Shown piece after piece: positions 1 through 4,793 of a stretch of DNA of 7,425 nt. The DNA comes from Hyphomonas sp. (GTDB lineage: Bacteria > Pseudomonadota > Alphaproteobacteria > Caulobacterales > Hyphomonadaceae), in assembly GCA_003486945.1 (NCBI GenBank), contig DNFL01000174.1:1-7425 (forward strand). The letters are read 5' to 3'. The notes under the pieces are model-generated. The model was not told the DNA's origin. It did not search any database and was given only the letters and a program-made list of their open reading frames with translations. Each line of letters begins with the position of its first letter. The first letter of the stretch is position 1. The position numbers and the translations under genes were made by a program.

Positions 1-2
1 TC

Positions 3-98
3 CGGAAGAAGCTGCACATCGAGCGCAAGCTGAAGGCGCTGCGGGAAATGTCCGCCGCCCTGGACGGGTTGATCGAACAGCAGAAAGCAGGAGCGTAA
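3..98 (+). CDS. C-terminal fragment of an unidentified helical protein
   Basis: The reading frame is open from the left edge and stops with TAA at 96-98, leaving 31 residues of a gene that begins outside the window. The visible part is a single charged amphipathic helix (IERKLKALREMSAALDGLIE) followed by a short polar tail. Its spacing of Leu, Met and Ile resembles the dimerisation helix at the end of MerR-family regulators, but 31 residues cannot establish that; any coiled-coil protein could end this way. Only two bases separate the stop from the next start, so it belongs to the same operon as the regulator genes that follow. I am fairly sure it is coding and unsure of the family. Confidence 0.55.
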   Translation, partial: RKKLHIERKLKALREMSAALDGLIEQQKAGA

Positions 99-100
99 CC

Positions 101-247
101 ATGAGCATCAGTCAGGCAGTCCTAGCCGTCGCCCTGTGGCAGACGCGCGAGTTCGACACCATGCAGATCGCACAGGCAATCGGCGCGAAAGAGGCGGATG
201 TATGCCGGGCGGTCCACGCGGCGAGAGAGGCTGTAAGGTGCGCATGA
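101..247 (+). CDS. Small putative helix-turn-helix protein (48 aa)
   Basis: This short gene starts at ATG 101 with a good ribosome binding site (AGGAG at 89-93, seven bases upstream). Its TGA (245-247) overlaps the gcrA-like start as ATGA. The product is 48 residues. The segment TMQIAQAIGAKEADVCRAVH, roughly residues 20-39, has the look of a helix-turn-helix: an Ala-rich first helix, a Gly turn, then a polar recognition helix. The N-terminus (QAVLAVALWQTREFDT) would form the preceding helix. It may bind DNA or another regulator. The position directly in front of, and overlapping, a GcrA-type regulator suggests the two are made together. No family is identified with certainty; the DNA-binding role is inferred from residue pattern only. 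Confidence 0.6.
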   Translation: MSISQAVLAVALWQTREFDTMQIAQAIGAKEADVCRAVHAAREAVRCA

Positions 248-741
248 TCTGGACCCCGGAGATTGTGGAGAGGTTCAAGGAGATGGTCGCCGAGCGGCTG
301 TCGTCCACGGAAATCGCAGCGCGTCTGGGCATATCGCGAAGCGCCGCCAGCGGGAAGGCGCACAGGTTGGGGGTCCAACTTATGGGCGGGCGCGGCGCGA
401 TGGATGGCAAAGGCAAAAGCCGAGCAAAGACGACGCAGCATAGGAAGAACAGCGTCATCAAGCAGAGCGCGCGAGTCCATGGTGTCATCGCGGCTGTCCC
501 GGCGGCCGCCGCCGGCAATGTCGAAAGGCTGCCATGGTCGGGTTCCGCGCAAATGGCTGGGCGGCCTCTGGATCTATTGCGAGCCAACCAGTGCCGATTT
601 GCTGTCAACGATGCGCAGCGTGGAGAGGAACACCTGTTCTGCGGCGCGCCATCCGATGGGGCGTGGTGCAACGCGCACCGGAAAATCGTCTATCAGGGCA
701 AGACAGCATCAACGCTTCGCAGCGTGAAGGAGGCGGCATGA
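244..741 (+). CDS. gcrA: GcrA-like cell-cycle transcriptional regulator (phage-encoded)
   Basis: The 165-residue product matches the GcrA family at both ends. Residues 1-45 (MIWTPEIVERF, then STEIAARLGISRSAASGKAH) carry the family's N-terminal helix-turn-helix. Residues 115-152 carry the C-terminal Cys/His region with C117, C133, C142 and H145, resembling the conserved end of cellular GcrA. Between them lies a basic, Ala-rich low-complexity linker. Known GcrA proteins bind the housekeeping sigma factor and stimulate promoters bearing CcrM-methylated GANTC sites in Alphaproteobacteria. A phage copy could redirect host polymerase or tune cell-cycle genes; that is inference. ATG 244 is chosen over GTG 238 and the more distant upstream start because the family begins with M-x-W-T and because it overlaps the preceding stop (ATGA). 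A TAAGG site lies five bases upstream. The TGA overlaps the next start. Confidence 0.88.
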   Translation: MIWTPEIVERFKEMVAERLSSTEIAARLGISRSAASGKAHRLGVQLMGGRGAMDGKGKSRAKTTQHRKNSVIKQSARVHGVIAAVPAAAAGNVERLPWSGSAQMAGRPLDLLRANQCRFAVNDAQRGEEHLFCGAPSDGAWCNAHRKIVYQGKTASTLRSVKEAA

Positions 742-1115
742 CCACCATCCCTGACGACATGGTTGCGCGCGTGGCGAGGGCGACCCTAAAGGCCCGCTAC
801 TACGACTGCGAGCCGGAAATGTACGGCAACGATGTCGATGCGTTCTTCGCTGGGATCGACAGCGATCTGGTTCGTGACGCCGAGTATGAGGCCAAGGCCG
901 CTATCGAGGCAATGCAGCCCGCCATCCTCGCCGCAGAAAAGCGCGGGGAGGAACGCGAGCGGGAGCGGTGCGCCAAGGTGGTGGACGAGTTCGCCGCTGA
1001 CTATCGCGAGCAAGAAGCAAAGCACAAGGACAACCGGGAGCAAAGGTGGCTGGCTTACCTGCACGGTCTTCTGGCGTTCTCCATCGCCGCCGCCATACGC
1101 AAGGGATCAGACTGA
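738..1115 (+). CDS. Small charged phage protein with RERCAKV / IAAAIRK motifs
   Basis: The 125-residue product starts at ATG 738, overlapping the previous stop (ATGA) and preceded by a near-perfect Shine-Dalgarno sequence AAGGAGG at 727-733. The central region is a long charged helix (AAEKRGEERERERCAKVVDEF, residues about 65-85), and the protein ends with an AIAAAIRKG-like helix. This combination of a RE-R-CAKV segment and a terminal IAAAIR segment is a familiar signature of small accessory proteins in phages and prophages of alphaproteobacteria. Their function is not known to me. There is no signal peptide; the stretch HGLLAFSIAAAI near the end is mildly hydrophobic but too short and too close to the C-terminus to call a membrane segment. 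It sits second in the coupled operon after gcrA. Confidence 0.78.
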   Translation: MTTIPDDMVARVARATLKARYYDCEPEMYGNDVDAFFAGIDSDLVRDAEYEAKAAIEAMQPAILAAEKRGEERERERCAKVVDEFAADYREQEAKHKDNREQRWLAYLHGLLAFSIAAAIRKGSD

Positions 1116-1367
1116 ATGACCCGAGAGGAATTCGTTAGAGGTTATGCGCTCCGCAGCGGGTTGGACGCGTCATGGTCCAGCCTCGGCTTTATTGATCTTG
1201 GCCATGGGCGTGTTCACGTCGCGCTCCCGTGCGGGTGCGGGGAAAACGATTGCGTCGGGTGGGCGATGGTGTCTGCCGAAGGCGTTCTCGGCCATTTGGA
1301 ACTCTACGCGCCGGAACCGCTAAGGACGGCCTACTGCGACGCTATTGCGAGGGATCAGGCTGAATGA
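1116..1367 (+). CDS. Small Cys-containing phage protein (83 aa), function unknown
   Basis: The gene begins at ATG 1116, immediately after the previous TGA, with AAGGGA nine bases upstream, and its own TGA overlaps the next start as ATGA. The product is 83 residues. The N-terminus (MTREEFVRGYALRSGL) looks like a helical pair. The middle holds the motif PCGCGENDCVGWAMV at about residues 38-52, with three cysteines spaced C-x-C-x4-C, which could bind a metal as half of a site shared by a dimer. Proteins with an MTREEFV-type start and a CGC...C.GWAM core occur as uncharacterised genes in rhizobial phages; this recollection could not be checked by search. No enzymatic motif is visible. Confidence 0.75.
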   Translation: MTREEFVRGYALRSGLDASWSSLGFIDLGHGRVHVALPCGCGENDCVGWAMVSAEGVLGHLELYAPEPLRTAYCDAIARDQAE

Positions 1368-1777
1368 AGGCTTCCCGCCGCAAGTTCTTCGGCCTCATGG
1401 GTGGGGCGGCCGTAGCTGGGCCATCCGCAGCGAAGAGTGTTGTCGAGCCGCTTGTCTCGGCCGGAATGGCTGTGACTCCGTCAGGCTATTATGGTGGGGC
1501 CATCAAAGCCGCCGACGCGGCTCCTAACAAGGCGTCGCGTATTGCAAAATTGGTCAAGCGCCTGTCCGGCTTCCGGTCTCATGAGGAAATCGAACAAGAG
1601 CGCATCGACCGCCTCGATAGCGCAGCCAACATGTTTCGATACGAAGTTGACGCACTTCGTTCTGTGTCGGCGAGACACAAACTGTCGATGATCCGCGCGA
1701 AGTACGATGCCGTTGCAGCGGTGCGACAACGGTATTGGTGGGAATCTGAACTCAACGAATTGCGCGGGGAAAACTGA
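1364..1777 (+). CDS. Phage protein with twin-arginine (Tat) signal-like N-terminus
   Basis: The 137-residue product opens with SRRKFFG at residues 4-10, close to the Tat consensus S/T-R-R-x-F-L-K. A hydrophobic, small-residue segment (GLMGGAAVAG) follows, with Ala-rich sequence ending around residue 23 that could serve as a signal peptidase site. The remainder, from about residue 55, is polar and predicted helical, with Trp-Trp near the C-terminus and no recognisable enzyme motif. The signal suggests export in folded form through the host Tat system, or N-terminal anchoring in the inner membrane; the function is unknown. The start is fixed by the ATGA overlap with the previous gene and by GAGGGA nine bases upstream. 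A chance Arg-Arg-hydrophobic start cannot be excluded. Confidence 0.75.
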   Translation: MKASRRKFFGLMGGAAVAGPSAAKSVVEPLVSAGMAVTPSGYYGGAIKAADAAPNKASRIAKLVKRLSGFRSHEEIEQERIDRLDSAANMFRYEVDALRSVSARHKLSMIRAKYDAVAAVRQRYWWESELNELRGEN

Positions 1778-2389
1778 ATGAAGCCAATCGCTCGCACAGC
1801 CGCACAGAAGCTGAGAGCCCGTCGCGCGGCACGACTTGCGGCCGATGCCGAAACGCGAGAGCCGAACGGTCGTCTATCCCGCCGTATTCAGGCCAAGGAA
1901 GCCCGCCAGGGCGAAACGGAGCGCGCCGTGAAGGAAACCGTCACCGAAGCCCGAATGCGCGTCCTAGGCCTGTCTGCGGCCGATTGCGAGCGCCCCGAGG
2001 CCGGTTCCGTCCTCGGCAGGCTGTATCTCGACGCGCGCAACAAGCTGACGAAGGCTCAATACGAGGCCGGCGTCCGCATGGGCGAGGACTTCGCGCGGTA
2101 CTACGCCCTGACCGGCATACCGTTCCCTGCCGCCAGCGCCATCGATCTGACCCGTGTTCATGGCATCGGTCGCGATCCAAACCCGGCGGCAGTGCGCGCG
2201 GCATCCAACGCCGTCATGGCTATCGAAGCTACGCTCGGCATGGCAGACGAGTCCGGCCGTCCCGTCACGTCTGTGTGCAAGGCAGTGTGCATCCGGGATG
2301 AGCCGATCTACCACGGGCACATGATCGAGTTCCTGAAGCGCGGACTGCATGCGCTCGTGGAGCATTATGGAATACGGGGGGATGCGTGA
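1778..2389 (+). CDS. Uncharacterised 203-residue phage protein, possibly regulatory
   Basis: The gene starts at ATG 1778 directly after the preceding TGA, with GGGGA at 1766-1770 as a ribosome binding site. The first 60 residues are strongly basic and helical (LRARRAARLAAD, then RLSRRIQAKEAR), resembling a nucleic-acid-contacting arm. The body contains the segment AGSVLGRLYLDARNKLTKAQ, then YEAGVRMGEDFARYYALTGI around residues 95-115, a cysteine pair (VCKAVCI, about residues 166-172), and a terminal helix FLKRGLHALVEHYGI. Related proteins with this 'TKAQYEAG' and 'LkrGLdaLa-HYG' pattern seem to occur in alphaproteobacterial phages as unknowns. The basic arm and its place in a regulator-rich operon ahead of the late genes would fit a transcription or antitermination factor, but nothing in the sequence proves it. 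Confidence 0.75.
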   Translation: MKPIARTAAQKLRARRAARLAADAETREPNGRLSRRIQAKEARQGETERAVKETVTEARMRVLGLSAADCERPEAGSVLGRLYLDARNKLTKAQYEAGVRMGEDFARYYALTGIPFPAASAIDLTRVHGIGRDPNPAAVRAASNAVMAIEATLGMADESGRPVTSVCKAVCIRDEPIYHGHMIEFLKRGLHALVEHYGIRGDA

Positions 2390-3006
2390 TGGGCGAGAGG
2401 TCATTTCCATTCGAGAGTATCAATCGCGACGGCAACAGGTATTCAGCCATGAGGATCGAATGCTGCAAATGCGAAAGTAAAGCATACTTCGTACAATCAG
2501 GCAATAAACGCTTGCCACCTATAGCGGCAGAACAGTATTTTAGGAACCATGGCTGGCGTGTCGGGAACGGGCCACGTGCTGATATTTGTCCAGAATGCAT
2601 AAAGAAAGCGAAGCCAGCCTTAAAGGTCGAACCAATGGTTGAGACGAAAGCGAACGCTCCTCGTGAAATGGGCCGCGACGATAGGCGCATCATTACGGAT
2701 AAGCTCGACGAAATCTACGATGAGAAAATCGGGCGATACATTTCCCCATGGACGGACGCCGCCGTTAGCCGTGACCTTGGAGTTCCGCGGGCGTGGGTTG
2801 CGGAGGTGCGAGAGCAGTTTTTCGGCCCTGAAGGGTCAAATCCTGATTTTGATGCCTTTCTTGAGCAGGCCGCCCCAATCATCGCTGAGATGAAGAACAT
2901 GGCGAACTCGGCAAGAGTGCAACTGGAAGGCGTCAAGGCAATCGAGGGACGGATTGCTGACTTGGAAAGGCTCGGGCGGAAGATTGAAAAGGTGCTGGGG
3001 CGATGA
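2389..3006 (+). CDS. Putative zinc-ribbon protein with C-terminal coiled coil
   Basis: The 205-residue product has two CxxC pairs, C25-C28 and C67-C70, about 40 residues apart, typical of a four-cysteine zinc ribbon. After a linker, residues 97-145 (DDRRIITDKLDEIYDEK, then SPWTDAAVSRDLGVPRAWV) look like a winged or simple helix-turn-helix, with AAVSRDLGVPRAWVAEV as the candidate helix-turn-helix. Residues 155-203 form a long amphipathic helix likely to be a coiled coil. Together these suggest a DNA-associated protein; the role is unknown. ATG 2389 shares one base with the previous TGA (TGATG) and is favoured over GTG 2386 by spacing from GGGGGGA at 2376-2382. The first third is A+T-rich compared with neighbours (about 43% G+C in 2461-2520 by hand count), hinting at recent acquisition. 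Confidence 0.75.
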   Translation: MGERSFPFESINRDGNRYSAMRIECCKCESKAYFVQSGNKRLPPIAAEQYFRNHGWRVGNGPRADICPECIKKAKPALKVEPMVETKANAPREMGRDDRRIITDKLDEIYDEKIGRYISPWTDAAVSRDLGVPRAWVAEVREQFFGPEGSNPDFDAFLEQAAPIIAEMKNMANSARVQLEGVKAIEGRIADLERLGRKIEKVLGR

Positions 3007-3209
3007 ACGACAATTTTGGGGCTATTTCTCCGTGGCCGTGGCATGTCGTAGACAAGGGGGGCGGTGTTGAAATGGTGGACGCAAACGGGGTGACGGTTTG
3101 CAGATTCTATACAGAGCCTGGGTATGGCGAGGTGTTCAACGAAGAAAATGCGGTAACAAACGCTGTTTTCATTCTTGCTGCGATGGGCGTGTTCCTCGCG
3201 ACCAAATGA
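3003..3209 (+). CDS. Small phage protein of the 'PWPW..VD..G' type (68 aa)
   Basis: The product is 68 residues and starts at ATG 3003, overlapping the previous TGA as ATGA. It begins with ISPWPWHVVDKGGGVEMVDA and ends in a helix containing NAVTNAVFILAAMGVF. This layout resembles a widespread family of small phage proteins with a Trp-Pro start, a short beta-rich body with an I/V-x-D-x-x-G turn, and a closing 'ANA-x-LIAAAP' helix. Here the closing segment is altered (FILAAMGVFLATK) and more hydrophobic. Function is unknown. It is the last gene of the coupled regulatory operon; the terminator at 3319-3352 lies 110 bases downstream. It shares the lower G+C content of its upstream neighbour, so the two may have entered together. 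Confidence 0.72.
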   Translation: MNDNFGAISPWPWHVVDKGGGVEMVDANGVTVCRFYTEPGYGEVFNEENAVTNAVFILAAMGVFLATK

Positions 3210-3212
3210 TGG

Positions 3213-3232
3213 CCCCACGCCTCCTCCACAGG
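3213..3232 (+). repeat. Post-stop 20-bp repeat, copy 1
   Basis: A 20-base element starting CCCCAC and ending CCACAGG lies three bases after the stop of the 68-residue protein. It matches the element at 4669-4688 at 16 of 20 positions. With the bases that follow, this copy can form a 5-bp hairpin (CTCCT 3221-3225 with AGGAG 3230-3234). No poly-T follows, so it is not a classical terminator. Function unknown. Confidence 0.4.
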
Positions 3233-3258
3233 AGTAAGCCCTACGGCCAAGATTGAAC

Positions 3259-3285
3259 TTGACAGCGTAAACATAACCGTATACC
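3259..3285 (+). promoter_or_regulatory. Weak promoter candidate (TTGACA, short spacer)
   Basis: A perfect -35 box TTGACA lies at 3259-3264 in non-coding DNA. The best -10-like hexamer, TATACC at 3280-3285, matches TATAAT at four of six positions and sits only 15 bases away, shorter than the usual 16-18. TGAC (3260-3263) and GTCA (3287-3290) form a small inverted repeat around it. If active, transcription would begin near 3292 and meet the terminator at 3319-3352, giving an RNA of about 60 bases. This is a suggestion only. Confidence 0.25.
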
Positions 3286-3318
3286 CGTCAGCGCAACTAG
3301 AGTGGCGCTATGCGCCTC

Positions 3319-3352
3319 AAGGGCTCGGCAGATCGCCGGGCCTTTTTCGTTT
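3319..3352 (+). terminator. Rho-independent terminator after the regulatory operon
   Basis: An 11-bp stem (AAGGGCTCGGC at 3319-3329 pairing with GCCGGGCCTTT at 3335-3345, including two G-U pairs) with a 5-base loop is followed by a T-rich tail (3343-3347, then CGTTT). This is a textbook intrinsic terminator. It is oriented to stop transcripts coming from the regulatory genes to the left. A smaller hairpin (GGCGC 3304-3308 with GCGCC 3312-3316) lies just in front of it. Confidence 0.85.
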
Positions 3353-3414
3353 GCCCGCCCAAGCCGGATAATCGAGCGTCACTCCTGACCATAGCGGCGT
3401 GAGTGGCGGGCAAA
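3350..3414. repeat. Inverted repeat upstream of the structural genes
   Basis: TTTGCCCGCC (3350-3359) is perfectly complementary to GGCGGGCAAA (3405-3414), a 10-bp inverted repeat with 45 bases between the arms. A second pair, CACTC (3380-3384) with GAGTG (3401-3405), can stack on the inner end of the long stem, leaving a bulge on the left. A GATAAT hexamer at 3367-3372 inside the loop is close to a -10 box but lacks a good -35. The element ends 18 bases before the next ATG, so it could act as an operator or as a leader RNA structure. Confidence 0.5.
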
Positions 3415-3432
3415 GCCCTACAGCGAGGCAGC

Positions 3433-4242
3433 ATGACAGTATTGCGATCCCCGCTTCGTCCCGTGCTGCGCTCGCCGCTCTATAGCCCGCTGGTAGGCAA
3501 GTGGGGTGGGGCCTTCTCGCCGTCCGCGCTATTCCAAACCGGTGACATCCTTCTCTGGTACGACCCGTCCGACCTCTCAACGATGTTCAAGGACACCGCA
3601 GGCACTCAGCCTGTGACCGCCGATGGCGACTCGGTCGCGCTCATGCTCGACAAGGGCCAGTCCGGCTACCACCGCGTGCAGGCCACCGGCACCTCTATGC
3701 CGAAGTACAAGACCGACGGCACGCTGCACTGGCTTCTCTACGACGGAAGCGATGATGGCAATTCCACGCCGAGCATCAATTGGGGGACCGATGAGGTTGC
3801 GATCTGCGCCGGGCTGACGAAGTCGAGTGACGCTGCAATTGGCGTCTTCGCTGAGCTTGGGAATGCTACTGGAAATTTTGGGTTATATTCACCTATTACA
3901 GCCTCATCGAACGTAGCCTTTAGAAGTCGAGGCACCGTAATCTCGGACACAGTGGCTACCGGGATCGTATCCCCAGTTACGGCAGTCCTCACAGGTCGGG
4001 GCAAAATCTCCACCGATCTGGCGACCCTCAGGCTTAACGGCTCGCAAGCCGCATCGTCAAGCTCTGACCAGGGCACCGGAGTGTTTGGAAACTATCCGCT
4101 GTATTTCGGCCGCAGGACGGGGGCCTCTCTCCCGTTCAACGGCAAGGAGTACCAGACCGTCATCCGCAATCGTCTGCTCTCAGCCGGCGAACTCGCATCC
4201 CTCGAAACCTTCGTAGCCGGAAAGACCGGCGTCACTCTCTAG
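3433..4242 (+). CDS. LamG/concanavalin A-like phage surface protein
   Basis: The 269-residue product begins with an arginine-rich repeated motif (VLRSPL at residues 3-8 and 11-16, then SPL at 18-20). It continues with LLWYDPSDLSTMFKDTAG and PVTADGDSVALMLDKGQSGY. It ends with FNGKEYQTVIRNRLLSAGEL and AGKTG. The 'DPSDLSTLFxDxAGTxPVTA' block and closing 'NGxxY...SxxE...KTG' block are characteristic of concanavalin A-like jelly-roll proteins in alphaproteobacterial phages. Members are generally regarded as virion surface or tail-fibre-like proteins that may bind host glycans; that role is inferred. ATG 3433 is chosen over GTG 3403 because GCGAGG lies six bases upstream and because the longer form would start inside the inverted repeat. 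Codons around 3840-3930 are unusually A+T-rich, suggesting mosaic replacement within the jelly roll. Confidence 0.8.
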   Translation: MTVLRSPLRPVLRSPLYSPLVGKWGGAFSPSALFQTGDILLWYDPSDLSTMFKDTAGTQPVTADGDSVALMLDKGQSGYHRVQATGTSMPKYKTDGTLHWLLYDGSDDGNSTPSINWGTDEVAICAGLTKSSDAAIGVFAELGNATGNFGLYSPITASSNVAFRSRGTVISDTVATGIVSPVTAVLTGRGKISTDLATLRLNGSQAASSSSDQGTGVFGNYPLYFGRRTGASLPFNGKEYQTVIRNRLLSAGELASLETFVAGKTGVTL

Positions 4243-4251
4243 GAGCTTCCA

Positions 4252-4668
4252 ATGTCCGCAGTCCCCGCAATCCTCATCTGCACCGACGCCGTCAAGACCA
4301 ACTGCAACCTAGTATGGGAAGCTACCGGTCGTGGTCCGAACACGTTCTCCGTCCCACTCGTGGCCGCTGACAACGAAGAGGCAACCTACGAAACCACTCC
4401 CACTCACTGGCTCGCACAGGACATGTCTGCGACTGCCGAACTTGCCATCACTTGGCTCGCAACCACTGACGGTGATCTCCCGCAGATTTCTGGCGTGTGG
4501 GGTGTCGACGGCGTGATTTCCGCCGAGGATGCTATGGCAGCCTGTGGCGGTGGCAACCTTCAGGTCTATTCGGCCGGCGGGCTGGTGGAGGGCAACGCCG
4601 CAATTGAGTGGCGTGATGCTATCCTTGCCGGTCGCAACCTTAAGCTCCGCCCCGACGAGCCGGTCTGA
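4252..4668 (+). CDS. Putative small virion protein (138 aa), function unknown
   Basis: The start at ATG 4252 has AGGAG at 4241-4245, which overlaps the stop of the previous gene, so the two are cotranscribed. The 138-residue product is acidic and rich in Thr, Ala and Val. It shows alternating beta-like stretches (AILICTDAVKTNCNLVWEAT) and a C-terminal segment GGGNLQVYSAGGLVEGNAAI followed by a short basic tail. There is no signal peptide, membrane helix or catalytic motif. The composition and its place between two putative virion genes suggest a structural or decoration protein. The tail ends in RPDEPV; a GACGAGCCGG decamer at this point recurs 44 bases downstream in an apparent orphan coding segment, so the C-terminus may have been remodelled. 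Confidence 0.7.
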   Translation: MSAVPAILICTDAVKTNCNLVWEATGRGPNTFSVPLVAADNEEATYETTPTHWLAQDMSATAELAITWLATTDGDLPQISGVWGVDGVISAEDAMAACGGGNLQVYSAGGLVEGNAAIEWRDAILAGRNLKLRPDEPV

Positions 4669-4688
4669 CCCCACACCCTCGCCACAGG
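4669..4688 (+). repeat. Post-stop 20-bp repeat, copy 2
   Basis: This copy begins at the first base after the stop of the 138-residue protein and matches 3213-3232 at 16 of 20 positions, sharing the CCCCAC start and CCACAGG end. It can form a weak CCCT/AGGG hairpin with the next base. Its recurrence directly behind a stop codon suggests a shared junction element rather than chance, but two copies are little evidence. Confidence 0.4.
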
Positions 4689-4697
4689 GCGGGCACT

Positions 4698-4793
4698 GAC
4701 GAGCCGGCCGGGTATGTCGGCACGAGCGGCGTCAAGATTTTCGATCCGAACATCATCAATCAACGCGCCCGGCGCTGGGCAGGAATCTCCTGA
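4698..4793 (+). pseudogene. Orphan protein C-terminus without a start (possible gene remnant)
   Basis: In the frame ending at TGA 4791-4793, the 31 codons from 4698 read TDEPAGYVGTSGVKIFDPNI-like sequence and finish INQRARRWAGIS. This looks like genuine protein rather than random translation, with codon choice like the neighbouring genes. The frame is open only back to TAA 4641-4643 and has no ATG. The segment begins with the GACGAGCCGG decamer (4698-4707) that is also present at 4654-4663 in the end of the preceding gene. It may be the tail of a gene lost by deletion or a tail exchanged by recombination. A random open frame remains possible. Confidence 0.35.

Noticed and set aside
136..243. 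N-terminal extension of GcrA from an upstream start
   Set aside because: The extra 36 residues lie over the 48-residue gene in another frame and do not belong to the GcrA family, which begins with M-x-W-T as at ATG 244.
108..671. Minus-strand open frame opposite gcrA
   Set aside because: Low-complexity Pro/Arg/Ala translation antisense to a recognised regulator gene.
1364..1777. Holin or lysis protein, suggested by the hydrophobic N-terminus
   Set aside because: There is only one short hydrophobic stretch preceded by a Tat-like Arg pair, and no endolysin or spanin gene is adjacent.
101..3209. Defence or anti-defence island
   Set aside because: None of the small proteins shows a nuclease, toxin-antitoxin, methyltransferase or other known defence motif. 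The block is better read as a phage regulatory and accessory operon.
3403..3432. GTG 3403 as the start of the jelly-roll protein
   Set aside because: It lies inside the inverted repeat and has no Shine-Dalgarno sequence, whereas ATG 3433 has GCGAGG six bases upstream.
3210..3432. tRNA, CRISPR array or attachment site in the intergenic region
   Set aside because: No cloverleaf or CCA end, no regularly spaced direct repeats and no integrase nearby were seen.
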